From: Capillidium heterosporum
Taxonomy: Eukaryota > Entomophthoromycota > Entomophthoromycetes > Entomophthorales > Capillidiaceae
Direction of reading: 5' to 3'
DNA: 64,000 nucleotides
Assembly: GCA_016630905.1 (NCBI GenBank)
Contig: WBMQ01000002.1
Span: 2,914,001 to 2,978,000 of the forward strand
The translations under genes were made by a program, and so were the position numbers. A model generated the notes under the pieces. The model was not told the origin of the DNA and did not search any database. It saw only the letters and a program-made list of their open reading frames with translations. Shown one piece after another: positions 11,239 through 22,296 of the stretch (position 1 is its first letter; every line of letters starts with the position of its first letter).

Positions 11239-12534
11239 ATGAAAGTTGAATTCAACGATCTACCCAACTTTATTATCGAAGAGATCCTCCTCAACCTAGA
11301 GTTCACAGACCAGTTGCAACTACAGTATTGCAACCGCCAGTTTAGTAATTTCCTCTTAAGTAAAATCTACCAAACTATAAATTATAGTGATATCTACGAC
11401 AAAAATGGGAATGGCTATCAGACTTGGTTATCCAAATTCGGCAAGTACGTAAAGCAATTAGAAGGATTTATCAACATCGACTTTTATCAGATTCGACACC
11501 TTCTCCCTAGCATTGAGAAGTTGGGGGCTAGTAGAACCCCCAGTTACTTTTTGGTATTTGATTCCTTATCCAGCTTAAATTACAAACTCAACATGTTTAA
11601 CTGTACATTACATCAACCTTTTCCAACTAAAGTTGAGTTTAGTCATCTCATCAAGAACGTTAAGGAACTCAAATTGAACTTTATTAATGATTTGGAGGAT
11701 ATAAGTGAAACGTTAGGTCAACTTTCATCCCTCAGACTAACTACTTTACATCTACATGTCGAGGAATCGGACTGCCAACTTTTGGCTGATATCAACCGAA
11801 ACTTCCCTAATCTCAAGGTACTCGCCTTAAATATATCTAAATATATTTCGACGAAAGATATGATTCCAACTATCTTTTCCAATCTAGTGAAGTTGGAGAT
11901 CAAGTTTAATGACTTATCCATATTGACAAAACTTCCCTTTCAAAACTTCCCCAAACTTAAGGCCCTAGTATTTAATAATGACGCATACGGAGATATCGAA
12001 AATTACAAGCACTTGGTTCGAACTGGCTTAAGCACCTTAGTTCACCTACAATCCGCTATACCTCGACTAACATTGGAAGACTCCACGCTATTTCAAAATC
12101 TCAAATACTCCAACCTGAAGCTTGACCCAAAGTTTGATACCAACTCGATGGCCCGACTGTTTGGACTACCTAAGCTACTTCAGCTTACTCTGCAGGGTTC
12201 GTTGGAAGATCAGCTATTTTACAACATAAAATGTAATGGCCCACTTGTCCGATTACAGCTTGTAGGCATGTTTTATTTAGCAAACCACTTCTTCACTTTC
12301 TTGCAAGATCAGGCACCCCGTCTCGCTAATTTGTCAGTAAGGAACGTCGAGCAATTTCAACCGGCATTTAATAACTCAGTATTCCAAGATAGTAGGTTTA
12401 AATGCTCTACAAAGCTTCAATTCATCAACGTCTCTGATAAAGAGATTGAATTTGTAGAATGGATTCGATGCCATGCACCGGAAACTATTATAACTTTTAA
12501 CAATCCTGTAGGCTGTTTGGATCCTAATCCCTGA
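11239..12534 (+). CDS. F-box/leucine-rich-repeat protein, copy 2
   Basis: Paralogue of the 9054 gene, about 431 residues. The frame is open further upstream (to 11170), but the ATG at 11239 is chosen because it aligns with the start of copy 1 (MKVEFNDLPNFIIEEILLNL against MRVKFNELPDLIIEEILANL). F-box at residues 4-45, then degenerate LRRs with shared landmarks: LSKFGKYVKQLEGF, NRNFPNLKVLALNISKY, LVKLEIKFNDLSIL, FPKLKALVFNND, LQLTLQGSLEDQLF. The C-terminus is slightly extended relative to copy 1. Probable SCF adaptor with an unknown target. The two intact copies have diverged clearly along their whole length, so the duplication is not recent. Confidence 0.88.
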   Translation: MKVEFNDLPNFIIEEILLNLEFTDQLQLQYCNRQFSNFLLSKIYQTINYSDIYDKNGNGYQTWLSKFGKYVKQLEGFINIDFYQIRHLLPSIEKLGASRTPSYFLVFDSLSSLNYKLNMFNCTLHQPFPTKVEFSHLIKNVKELKLNFINDLEDISETLGQLSSLRLTTLHLHVEESDCQLLADINRNFPNLKVLALNISKYISTKDMIPTIFSNLVKLEIKFNDLSILTKLPFQNFPKLKALVFNNDAYGDIENYKHLVRTGLSTLVHLQSAIPRLTLEDSTLFQNLKYSNLKLDPKFDTNSMARLFGLPKLLQLTLQGSLEDQLFYNIKCNGPLVRLQLVGMFYLANHFFTFLQDQAPRLANLSVRNVEQFQPAFNNSVFQDSRFKCSTKLQFINVSDKEIEFVEWIRCHAPETIITFNNPVGCLDPNP

Positions 12535-13195
12535 TTTCGTAGCTCATTTTATGAGACATAGTTTGGCATGTGTAAGTGACTCGATATATCGAAGTTGAAT
12601 GCTCAATGTATTTTTATTATATTTAAAACCTATTATTTAGTTTAATATAGATGTTTTTATTTATACATATACATATTTATTTAACTTGCAAAAGTCATTG
12701 AAAGTATATTTTATTTGGGCAACAGTCACAACTCTTAAAGTTTTTAAAGCTAATAGCTATTGCTTTAACTTTCGGCATCGGCAATCCACTTATCTCATGG
12801 ACTACTTTATCAGAGCTAATTATAAAACACATCTAGATGGCTAAAAATAAAAATTGGATAGGTGAAGGAAAGCTATGTTCCTACGATAATAACTAGTATC
12901 ATGTACTCTTGGGTTGTGTAAATATAGATCAGCCTTACTTTGTAATAGCCTAGTTAATTTTGAAAGTATATAGTGAAAGTTATTGAAGGTTCTACTACTC
13001 TGTTCAAAAACAATAGGTGCTTTTATACCGTTAAATTTATGCAAACTTACTTTGAATTACTGAACAGAGAAATCATTTCAGCGAAAATTTTGAAATCAGT
13101 AGCCAAATGTTTATACATATTAACTATATTATCCAACTTTTCAATCCCAAGCTCAAGGTGCAGATTTCAAAATACCTTTCTTAAGCATCTAAAAA
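12535..13195. other. Spacer between F-box paralogues
   Basis: AT-rich. Short frames at 12841-13044 (-) and 12973-13248 (+) look fortuitous. Nothing recognised. Confidence 0.45.
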
Positions 13196-14480
13196 ATGGG
13201 GGTGTAGTTCAACGACTTGCACAACTCAGTTATCGAAGAGATATTTAGGCACCTAGAGTTTTGAAATCAACTCAAACTGCAGTATGTTAATAAGCAGTTC
13301 AGCTATATCCTATTGGGGAAAATCTACGAGCGTATCAGCTACTATGGCATTTACAAAATGGACCGCGACCGCTTTCAATCTTGGCTACCTAAATTTGGCA
13401 AATATGTCAAGAAAATTGATAGGTTTATTGACTTCAACTTCTATCATATTAGGCATCACTTTCCCAATTTAGAAAAAATGGAGGCTAAAAAAACCTCCCT
13501 TAATCTCATAGAGTTCGATACATATATAAATTGCTGATATAACTTCAATCAGTTCATCTGCCATTTACTTGAGTCTAGTCCAACCTACATTAACCTCACA
13601 TACCTCATCTGGAGCATTAAGGTGTTCGAACTATTCTTCAACAACGGCACCGAAAATGTCGGCAGGATATTGGACCAACTCTCTATCCTATTACTGATGA
13701 TTGTATACCTACAAGCTACTAATTCGAACCCCCAGGTGCTAGTCGGCATTGGTTTGAACTTTCCTTGCCTCAAGGTACTTGTTTTGATTAATTTCGCTAG
13801 GATTTAACAAAGGTGATACCGATTACTTTTTTCAGCTTGGTGAAGCTGAAGATCGAGTTTTGTAATGTATTTATGCTGGTAAGGATATATATATGAAGCT
13901 CCTTTAAGCTCAAAGCTCTATTTTTCAATGATAACTATCATGGAGATATTGCAATCTACAAGCGTATAGTTACCATTATTCTAAAATTTTTAGTTCACTT
14001 GTAATAAGTTGTACCTCAGTTGACCTTGAAAGACTCGATTTGATTCCGGGACTTCAAGTACACCTGTCCAGAGTCAGATTAAAAGTTTGGCACCGACTCG
14101 ATAGCTTGGGTTATGGAACTACTCAATCTATTTCATCTTACTTTGTCAGATTACGAGTGTAGCCGATTATTCTGCAACGTAAGATGCGTCGACTTGTTTA
14201 TTAAACCTGTATTAGTAGGATCATTCCACTTGGTTCAGCATTTTAGTACCTTCCCACAGGTTCTGGCATTGTACTTTGCCAACCTTTCGATATGAAATTT
14301 TAAATATTTTAGCCAGTGTTTAAGAGCTATATATTTCAAAGTGGTAGATTTAAATACTCTATCAAACCTCAGTTCACCAATATCTCTGATGGTGAGGTTA
14401 GGTTTATAAACCAGGTTAAAAGCTACCCATCTGACAGGGCAATAACAACCAATTTCTTAGGTTTTGACTATATGACTAAT
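13196..14480 (+). pseudogene. Decayed F-box/LRR gene, copy 3
   Basis: Third member of the tandem F-box/LRR series, clearly dead. The start ATG at 13196 is followed by a TAG at codon 4. The translation then keeps family landmarks: FNDLHNSVIEEIFRHLEF, an in-frame TGA, LQYVNKQFSYILLGKIYE, WLPKFGKYVKKIDRFIDFNF. After about 13537 the alignment breaks into pieces in changing frames (around 13622-13806, 14113-14295 and 14316-14480), ending with SDGEVRFINQV and a motif like the C-terminus of copy 2. Same orientation and spacing as the intact copies. Several stops and frameshifts are spread over the full length. Confidence 0.82.
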
Positions 14481-15871
14481 AGTTTAATATACATATATGG
14501 CCTGAAATATCTGAATATTAAATTATATACTATGATTTTGTCTAGCTCTAAAAAATCTATCCAACTTACTTTGTTGATGTTGATTTTTTAATTATAGTGA
14601 AAATAAGTTTAGGCTGACCATAGCTATACAACCAACCTTTGTTAAATTTTACCGAACTAATCAGCAAGTCCTTGATACACTAACTTAAGTAACATGTATC
14701 AATTAAATTGTAGGATTTCATTAATTTCAAGATAGTTGAATTTTGTCTGCTATCTTTGTTAGCATCAGCACTCACCGAATATATTTATTCTTATTTAGCT
14801 TTGAAAATCTGGTTGAAGTGACATATTCATGCTGATAAACGAGTTTACCCTTCAGCTTTTCAATAAGCCTTATCATCAACCAGCTGCCTTTCCAAGCTCA
14901 CTTAGTATTATGTAGATAGTATCTAACTAATAGCAACCTGACTCACATAAGAAATCGCTGAGCTACTTGCTAAATCGTATACAAAGTTATAAAATGGTAA
15001 ACTGTCGTTTAGCTTATGTAAAATATCCTAGTTCAAATCTATATTTTTAAACTATAAAGTTGAAAATAGGTGAGGCAACGAAATTTAATACTCGACATCA
15101 GGTAAGTTCTAAGTTAGCGGTCAAATCATAAACATACCTACGCTTCACAAAGTGTAGTAGCATTGATTATAAAAGAATACTAAAGAATGAGGCAGCTGTC
15201 TCGCTATATTAGTAAATATAAAGCTGCAAAGCTAAATAAAGGCTGGTGGATTTGATATCTGGATCAAGAATATGAAAAAATAGGCTATTGGCTTCTAGTC
15301 TTTTTACCTTATTGTGAAGTATTAAAGATGGATTTGCTTTGAATCATCTACAAGCTATTTGATTTTGCTGTTGATGTAGAGAACTGTTCGAGGTTAGAAA
15401 TATGTGTTTACCAATAAATTTCAGTCTAAATATGATTAACTAATGAAGTGTATTTTGTATATAAGGTACAGATGCAACTTAAATGGATACGTAGCTGGTA
15501 AGGATTTGAAGTGTATTGAAAACTGTAATGTAATTATTAGCTTTAAAGTAAAGCGGTATGTTTAAGTTACCTTTATTTACAACGGTCTAACCTTAAATTA
15601 TAAACTACACCTAAAAGGATGCTAGAGCACTGCCTTTACCAATTATCTGTCAATTGCCAAACATCAGACCTTATGCTCTATAAATCTCAATACAATTTCT
15701 AAATTTTAAATGGTAAAAAATAATAAATTAAATGAAGATAAATACTTTATCTTTTCTATCCAAAAACTGCCAAATCCTAGTGAAAATACTAACAAAACAA
15801 TTCAAATATAAATCCAAAACAAGAAAAAAAGTAAATTTTACTTAGACATCGTTTACATACCTATTATAACC
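14481..15871. other. Intergenic spacer
   Basis: About 1.4 kb of AT-rich DNA between the F-box relic and the J-domain-like gene. No open frame, repeat or RNA that I can support. Confidence 0.45.
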
Positions 15872-16459
15872 CTAATTCCCATCTCCCTCCACCAAATTAC
15901 TTAACGCGTGGTACAAAGCCATCTTCTGATTGTCAGTTAATTTCTTATAGTACGGATTCAAGTCTTTAGGCACTATGCTATCTAGCTTATCACCTACTTT
16001 ACCCAACATGTAAGCTACCAAAATGCCCAAAAATATACCATGCAGGTAAAATCCTAAAATAAACCCTATTACGTAAGCTATGTAAAGGTAGAAGGCATCG
16101 GGAACGAAAAGTTGGTCGGCCAAATAGGGTTCAAATCCATCTAAAAAAGTTCTATCGACATCTGCTTTTTTGGAATAAAATTTATCCTTTAAATTGGGCT
16201 TGTCATTCTTCTCTAACAAACTATCGTATTGCGAACGTTTAGTAGGATCGGTTAAAGTTTGGTAAGCTTGGGAGAGGTGTTCTAGGTAAGCGTCGCGTTC
16301 CTTGTTGATAGTGTCATCGAACTGTAAAGTTAAGTAGAGGCTACGGTAGCTATCGATTATTTCATCGACTTCTGAATCGGTAGTCAAATCTAAAGTTTGG
16401 TAGTAGTCTTGGTTCAAGAAGTTGGCAAAGTCAATTTCGGGGATTTCACTTATTAACAT
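15872..16459 (-). CDS. J-domain-like membrane protein lacking HPD
   Basis: 195 residues, single exon, ATG at 16457-16459. Residues about 18-80 follow the DnaJ J-domain pattern: YYQTLDL, a second helix (DEIIDSYRSLYLTL), and the typical last helices AYQTLTDPTKRSQYDSLL. The HPD tripeptide that stimulates Hsp70 ATPase between helices II and III is missing; the position reads QFDD. Residues about 121-152 form one long or two close hydrophobic segments (FYLYIAYVIGFILGFYLHGI), so the protein is probably membrane-anchored with the J-like domain on one side. Proteins of this kind (J-like) usually lack co-chaperone activity and act as structural or regulatory partners; the partner here is unknown. Confidence 0.72.
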   Translation of the reverse strand: MLISEIPEIDFANFLNQDYYQTLDLTTDSEVDEIIDSYRSLYLTLQFDDTINKERDAYLEHLSQAYQTLTDPTKRSQYDSLLEKNDKPNLKDKFYSKKADVDRTFLDGFEPYLADQLFVPDAFYLYIAYVIGFILGFYLHGIFLGILVAYMLGKVGDKLDSIVPKDLNPYYKKLTDNQKMALYHALSNLVEGDGN

Positions 16460-17400
16460 GTTTTCTATTGTTGATGTAGCTGGTAAAGTTTATGCTGAGT
16501 TAAAATGCTTGACTTGAATAGTTGATGCTTTGAGTACTGATATAGGCTTGGTAAAGTCCTTCTAAGTTAAACACTTCACTTGTAGAGATTCAGAGATTCC
16601 AACTGTTAGTAATAACTTGTAAAAATCTCCTTTTCTTGTCTTACCGTTTTGTCGGCCCCATTCTATTGGTTATCGCTACAATTTGACTTGAGTTTGATTT
16701 TATGACGTGGCCAAATTTTTACTAAGAGTTATTTCAACGATGGATAACTCTATAAACAACTTGAAGGTAAGCTCAAAAATCTAAAGATATATCTACACTT
16801 TCGATAGGTAAGTCTATAAACTACCCGAACTCGACTTCTACACAAAGCTCTAATTCCTATATCGGAATGTGATATAGTTAGTTTATCAATGTACCAAGCT
16901 TTTTTCAGAAATTTAAATCATTGGCGAATTTGATATACTAGTAGGTAAATATGTAGCTTGTTTTCAGATATTTAAGAAATGCCAATCCCTTGTATCTACT
17001 TATTGTATTTCTAGTTATATAAACAATAAAGTAAATATCACTTAACATGTTCAATAAATGAAAGTTAGGAGCCTAATACTTGAACCAATCCTTCTTTCTT
17101 CCCTTTGCACCGACTACCAGAAATTGATACAGCACCCTCTTTTCTTACTCATTTTCAATCCTCCTCATCTAGATTGCAAATAAACATCTGTTCTTAAGTA
17201 CTAGGTCCTGTAAATCATAATCCAAGAAATCTCACCTCTGCCTCATTACCTTCTAAAGCATACTTGAATGTTAATAGAATAAGGGAAACTTAAATCCTTC
17301 CTCAACGGTTTTCCTTATTCTTCAAGAAATTGTTGAAACTGGGTCTATATCCTTCCCCCATCAGCCTTTTCATAACTGGCTTAGTAATTAGCAACTTTCA
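16460..17400. other. Intergenic spacer
   Basis: Upstream region of the J-like gene (-). A TGACGTGG motif lies at about 16702-16709, resembling half of a CRE/bZIP site. The rest is AT-rich without a supported gene. Confidence 0.4.
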
Positions 17401-17690
17401 AATCGAAGGTAATATAATAAAGTATGTGCTTTTGGAAACTTTTATGTGCTCACACCAAGTATATTCACTGCTATTTTTTAGTTTTATTTTGGCTGTTTGG
17501 ATCGTTGACTTGAGTTCATCAAGAGTAAGGTTTAGCTGATTTAATTGAAGTACAGATGGCCACAGTCTTGTGAACCTGATTAGTTGGTTTAATTATGAAG
17601 TTGTGAAGCTGAAAAGGCTGTCTATAATTTATATACTGTCAAAATAAGTTACTATAAGTGCAGCAGTACTCTCTGCCTTTATGGAACGTA
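17401..17690 (-). pseudogene. Relic of a 'B' gene 5' end and its upstream flank (B0)
   Basis: The minus strand at about 17401-17475 gives SSEYTWCEHIKVSKS, which can be laid against the N-terminal third of the intact B gene at 38473 (EDCEHAASFKQF), then stops. Better supported is the flanking DNA: about 17480-17780 is alignable by eye with the region upstream of the B gene at 22797-23128 (shared blocks around GGCTGTTTGGATCGTTGACTT, GATTAGTTGGTTTA, GTCAAAATAAGTTAC and TTCCCACTTAT) and with about 20870-21005. This is therefore the left-most remnant of the A/B repeat series. The assignment rests mainly on flank similarity. Confidence 0.35.
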
Positions 17691-18598
17691 GGGTTTTATT
17701 TCGAATAACCATCAGCCCAACAGAAGTATTCCCACTTATCTGATATCGATACTTTGGTGGTGACACTACTTAACTTTACCTACTTTTATATCCGTTACTA
17801 TCCTTCCAGCTAAAACTTTATGTTCCCAATTACGAAACTGCCGCGGTTTGAATTATGAGGCCAATAGATTTAGAGTTGGAAATTTTCGGGTATATGGTTG
17901 GAGCCTCAAGCTCAAGGATCCAAATCTAAGTTAGATATAAAGTTATCTTTATCCAAATTGCAACGAGAAAATTCCTTGGGCTTTTTACTGCTGACATATC
18001 AAAACATCTACAATTTAGTTTAAAGCTTTTGCAAGCGGCTTCTCTAAGTATTCCCAACTCAACCATTTTGTAGAAATTCAAATTGATACTTTATAGCCTA
18101 TTATTTTCAGGATTTTAGGTATCTATGTCGGAATTAATCGAAACTTAAACAGCATGTCTTCACCCACTAACAAAAGTTTTAACTCGTTTTTTTTAGAAAT
18201 GTGTCCTATAATGCATAAAAATAGGATGGTCCAGAGCTTATTTTAGTCGAGCTATCTTTGAGCTGTTCCAAAAGCGGCCCGTGAAAAAATAAAGATCATC
18301 TATATTCCGATAAACCACTTATCTAGTTGGTTCCAATTACCTACATTTTATAATGGGCCCATGACCATGCAAGTCTGATTGGATCTTTTATTCTACAAAT
18401 AAATAAATCCATCTAACCAAAGCAGCTAAAAAGTTACCGGAAGATTTAGTCCATCGACTATATCCCTGTCTCCTTCGCATATCCGATCAGCTCGGTTTAA
18501 TTTACCTCGACCGATAAGTTGTCGCATAAGCTTGCTTAGCTCAAAACTGCTCTCAACAGCTGTTTAGGTATAAGTGGCTGCCGACCTCTGGCTTGAAA
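17691..18598. other. Spacer upstream of A1, part of the repeated unit
   Basis: Between the B0 relic and A1. Blocks here recur in the equivalent position before A2 (about 20900-21400) and after the B2 gene (about 23300-23520), so the spacer was copied along with the genes. The left arm of the large inverted repeat begins inside it at about 18413. Confidence 0.45.
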
Positions 18599-18609
18599 AC
18601 TATAAATGG
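18599..18609 (+). promoter_or_regulatory. TATA box of A1
   Basis: ACTATAAATGG, 53 nt before the ATG of A1. The same 11-mer occurs at equivalent positions before A2, A3 and A4, which argues that it is a core promoter element of the family. Confidence 0.6.
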
Positions 18610-18653
18610 TCGTTGAGTTGCCATAGCCACCCTACTTTTCAACCCAATCTACC

Positions 18654-19298
18654 ATGAGCACCCGAAATCAGTCCCAGCCGTCCAAGAAATGTGCCTGCTA
18701 CGACTACTACGCGACAACACTACGAGCCTCATTACGACAATCCCAAAGCTTGTTGGCCCTACTCCAAGCCTACTTGGTTGCAAAGTACCTACCCTTCACT
18801 TTAGAAATCTCCCCCCCTCCAAACGGTGGGATGATAGCGTTGGCATTCTACATCGTCGATCTGATGGGAAACATGCTTACTTTTGCTATGCTCATCCTAT
18901 TCCTACTCTCCTTTCTACTGTCCAGTATATTTGTGGAGTATAATGAGAAGACGAGGAGGTTCGAGCGCTACCTCCAAGCTCTTGATTTGGACGACTTGAC
19001 GTCAAGGCCACCCCAGAACACCATGGTGCTGGCTGACCGCCTGTTCTCAGCAGGTATACCCGAGTTTCTATCAACCGTCCTGGCTTTCACATGGCTGTTG
19101 ACCTCCATACTAATCCACTATCTAATGCCCAACCTCGATCCAAATACAAATCTACAGGTACTCTCAAATGCCGGCACGAGCTATGGCCTGTTGGTTCTGT
19201 TCCCTAACATGTGGTCCGTTGTCAATCTGCTGAATACCATAGCTTGGCTGCTGTCAGCCTTCTTGGCCTTTGCCGATCTGTTTTTCACCCTCCCCTAA
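18654..19298 (+). CDS. 'A' family multi-pass membrane protein, copy A1
   Basis: Unrecognised family, 214 residues, single exon. The N-terminus is polar and tyrosine-rich (CACYDYYATTLRASLRQSQS). Hydrophobic segments lie near residues 31-50 (weak; LLALLQAYLVAKYLPF), 74-98 (strong), 140-162 and 175-212, so three to four or more membrane passes. A charged loop follows the second segment (EYNEKTRRFERYLQ). Family landmarks shared by all four copies are YYATTLR or YYLTTLR, SLRQSQS or similar, QAYLVAKYLPFTL, LLTSI and SYGLL. No cleavable signal peptide is evident. TATA-driven, and followed tail-to-tail by a decayed B gene. It is near-identical to A4 at 31606. The function is unknown; the protein could be a transporter-like or pore-like protein or a selfish element, but nothing in the sequence settles this. 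Confidence 0.78.
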   Translation: MSTRNQSQPSKKCACYDYYATTLRASLRQSQSLLALLQAYLVAKYLPFTLEISPPPNGGMIALAFYIVDLMGNMLTFAMLILFLLSFLLSSIFVEYNEKTRRFERYLQALDLDDLTSRPPQNTMVLADRLFSAGIPEFLSTVLAFTWLLTSILIHYLMPNLDPNTNLQVLSNAGTSYGLLVLFPNMWSVVNLLNTIAWLLSAFLAFADLFFTLP

Positions 19299-20381
19299 AC
19301 CATTTTCCTATAAAAATTAATTTGTTCTGTATTTAAACCTATGTTTCTCTAGATACTATAAGACTTCTAATTGGCATTTGTAGCAGAAGTGTCAGTATTG
19401 TGCCATTTGACCTCAGTAGGAGATAGTACACTGGCCTACATCAGCCACTGTATCTTTCTCTGAGGCAGTTTAGACCTAAAGTGCTGTCCAAAGGCACAGC
19501 TACAGTAGCTGCCTAAGTGGCATTAGCTTTGAGACTATTCATTAACGGTTTTGAGAGCGACATGCAGAAAAATATTCGTCCGCATTTTGATTTATGAATA
19601 CAACTAATTTATTTTCTATTCTAGTTTATAGTGTGGGACTGCTGAGCCATTGTTTCGAAACCTTGGCAGCCGTCAAATTCAGGCTACTTTCCAAACCATC
19701 TGTGCATACCGGTACTCTTGTAAGAGAGCTTAATGCTCTAAAACTTTATACTCTACATATGAAATTCTAAGGGTTTGTTGGATTCTTTGCAAGGTATAGA
19801 TTAGCGTAGACAACCGTAAACTTTTGTAAAGGGCCAGGCTAAAAGCTGATATGCCGAAAGTTTATAACAAAGCGTAGCTTTTGTAATCGAGGATATTCCA
19901 TCTAGGCTACCAAAAACTAGCAAAAGTTGTAAGTTACATAGAAGTAAGATCAAACGCCTGCACTACCTAGCAACTAGGTCCAAGTAAGAAAAGCGAGCAT
20001 CTTGACAGCTGGATAGAGAATGCACTACAATATCAATAGTGCCTACTCAATCGTGATATTTAGCTGGATGGGACGTTGAGTTGAGTATATCATTTAAAGT
20101 AGAGGATTGTTTGCAGCTAGTGTTGCTTTCAAGCTCTATCGACAAGGCTTGTTGCAGTATCGCCTATTAGCTTCTTTAGCTTAAACCTACAAGCTGGAGC
20201 TAGATGAAGTATCGTTGCTAGTAGATAAAAGTTCGCTGGAAGGTGAACTGGAAGGCATCTGGTATGACGCTTACCATTTAAAAGGCCATATATATAAATA
20301 ACCAAGACTCTACCTTCACCTTTATTAGAGATCTACCCCAGAAATTTAGCAAAGCCTTGAAGACTACAGCTGCCACCTCGA
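19299..20381. other. A1-B1 spacer
   Basis: About 1.1 kb lying within the inverted-repeat arm and conserved almost base for base in the right arm. It has no open frame of note. Since both arms are recent copies, the conservation does not show function. Confidence 0.5.
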
Positions 20382-20702
20382 TTAAAACTCCTTCAAGGTT
20401 GTATTGCTTTCAGAACTTACTGACTTGGCTTCGCCTATGAAATTTTTCAACGTAGCGTTGTCCATGAGTTTTAGGGACATGTTGCGTACAAAGTCCCAAA
20501 ATTCGATCTGCTCTTTATGTAAGGCATCCCTCTCCTCCAGCTTGAAGCTGATGTCGTTTTTATTATGTAATTTACGACTTGATAGATCTTGTGCTGAATA
20601 TATGGCGTAGGATATGCTTAGGTACTACTCCATATCGAAATTGGTGTCCTGAATGTGTATTTTATAAAGTTTTGTATAATATCACATCCCTCCCATATAG
20701 AG
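20382..20702 (-). pseudogene. Decayed 'B' gene, copy B1
   Basis: The minus strand encodes a B-family protein missing its start. Reading from about 20702 it gives WEGCDIIQNFIKY (misphased by small indels), then DTNFDME, an in-frame TAG, YLSISYAIYSAQDL, FKLEERDALHKEQIEFWDFV and LKLMDNATLKNFIGEA, ending at a TAA at 20382-20384. It matches the intact B gene at 38473 (LKLEEQPTLSENQIEFWNYV, FLKFIDDS). No ATG precedes it in frame. A 68-codon open frame on the opposite strand here is only its shadow. It lies convergent to A1 and has an identical twin in the right arm. Confidence 0.7.
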
Positions 20703-21611
20703 GCTACCATCACTTCTTTCAATGAACTAAGCATGATCTATTACTACTTTCCTTAGAGATCTATATTTATTGTTTGGGCTAAAGCATAATTGATCAAAGT
20801 GAAATAAGGTGGCAAAAATATTATTTGCTTGGCAAGTTAACTTGGAGTAGCGAAATTGAAAAAGATGGATTGAGCTGTAAATTAGGAAAATATATAGTTG
20901 TTTATGTACATTATACCCTACCTTTATAGAATGTAAGGCTGTGCTTTCAATAGCTATCAGACCAGCAAAAAATTTCCCGCTTATATGTTATTGGTATCTT
21001 AGATAACTATAATGTTTGAATTTATCTACCCTTAGTTATCGCTGCTTTATCATTTTTAAACTTACGTTTCCTTTGTAAAACTGCTATTGCTGCAATCTAG
21101 ATTCTAAGACCAACAAGCAAAACTAGAAATATAAACCTTCACACCTACATTCAGAATCTTGAACTTGGAATCCTAAATCTAAATGTGTTTTTTAACTTCC
21201 GAGCTTCATCCCCATCAAAACAGCTTTTTCAATAAGGTGCCATCAAATCCTTAAACTTTGACTATCAAAATTTTCAGACTCGGTCACTTCCAAAATTGGA
21301 AATGAGATGGGAATATACGAAATCTGGATCTAGGTTAATGATATAATTTTTTGAATTCACTCCACTTTAAACAGTTTTCGTAGGTTTTTGATATAAAGAG
21401 TAGGGATCCAGAAATAGTCTCATCCCAAGTTGGGACCAGAATCTACATTTAATAAACACTGCCATCAACTATACCGTTCAAGACTCTTTTCAACACCCGT
21501 CAAGTTCATTTTTACCTACCTCGATAAATAATTTGTGGTACAAAGCTGCTTACCCCAATTTGCCTCCGACGGCTGGACAGGTACAAATGGCTACGAATCT
21601 TTATTTTGGAG
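20703..21611. other. B1-A2 spacer
   Basis: Divergent spacer between B1 (-) and A2 (+). About 20870-21005 resembles the B upstream regions at 17480-17780 and 23135-23365. Otherwise nothing recognised. Confidence 0.45.
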
Positions 21612-21622
21612 ACTATAAATGG
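21612..21622 (+). promoter_or_regulatory. TATA box of A2
   Basis: ACTATAAATGG, with the same spacing to the ATG as in A1. Confidence 0.6.
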
Positions 21623-21666
21623 AGATTGAATTACTTCAGCCTCTATAATTTTCAATCTAACATACC

Positions 21667-22296
21667 ATGAGCACTCAATATCAGCTACAACCATCTAAAA
21701 AGTATACTTACTATAGCTACTACGCAACGACGTTGCGGGTTTCGTTACGACAGACTCAAAGTTTTTTGGCCCTACTCCAAGCTTACTTAGTTGCAAAGTA
21801 TTTACCCTTTACCTTAGAAGTATCTCCTCTTCCAAACGATGGGGTTATGGCATTGGCATTCTATGTTATCGACCTGATGGATAACTGGTTCATATTTACT
21901 ATACTTGCTCTATCTTTACTCTCTTTCCTACTATCTAGCATATTTATGGAATATGAGAGGATAAGGAAATTTGAATACTACCTCCAAACTCCCGATTTGG
22001 ACAACTTGACGTCAAGGATGCTTTTGCCTAATATGATGCTGGCTGATAACCTATTCCCAGTAGGTCTACCTGAGTTTCTATCGATCGTCCTAGCCTTCGT
22101 ATGGTTATTGACTTCCATACTAGTCTACTACCTGATACCCAACCTCGAACCAGCCGCCCAAACACAGGTATTTTCAAACGTTAGTACAAACTACGGTTTG
22201 TTAATCCTGTTTCCTAATATATGGTCTGTCGTCAATCTGCTAAACACCATAGCTTGGCTATTTTCGGCTTTTCTAATCTTTACTGATTCTTTCTAG
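21667..22296 (+). CDS. 'A' family multi-pass membrane protein, copy A2
   Basis: 209 residues, single exon, same family as A1 with an intact frame. It keeps QPSKKYTYYSYYATTLRVSLR, LLALLQAYLVAKYLPFTLE (here with FLALLQ), FLLSSIFMEYERIRKFE, LPEFLSIVLAFVWLLTSILV and the SYGLL-like NYGLLILFPNIWSVVNLLN. It is shorter by a few residues, having lost part of the charged loop and the last residues. Codon choice is more AT-rich than in A1/A4, consistent with older divergence. A frameshifted B gene follows tail-to-tail 500 bp downstream. Function unknown. Confidence 0.75.
   Translation: MSTQYQLQPSKKYTYYSYYATTLRVSLRQTQSFLALLQAYLVAKYLPFTLEVSPLPNDGVMALAFYVIDLMDNWFIFTILALSLLSFLLSSIFMEYERIRKFEYYLQTPDLDNLTSRMLLPNMMLADNLFPVGLPEFLSIVLAFVWLLTSILVYYLIPNLEPAAQTQVFSNVSTNYGLLILFPNIWSVVNLLNTIAWLFSAFLIFTDSF

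Larger units (their letters stand above)
18413..20668 (+). repeat. Large inverted repeat, left arm
   Basis: About 2.26 kb almost identical to the reverse complement of 30236-32492. It starts at CTAACCAAAGCAGCTAAAAA (18413) and near-identity fades at TTTATAAA around 20661-20668, inside the decayed B gene. It contains the A1 promoter and gene, the 1.1-kb spacer and most of the B1 relic. Differences between arms are scattered single bases (about seven amino-acid changes across the 214-codon A gene). Beyond both ends the flanks diverge abruptly on the A side and gradually on the B side, where the two sequences remain only paralogous. Confidence 0.92.

Noticed and set aside
20404-20610. 68-codon open frame on the plus strand, identical to one at 30294-30500 (minus)
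   Set aside because: It is antisense to the B1/B4 relics; the opposite strand matches the intact B protein, so this frame is a shadow duplicated with the inverted repeat.
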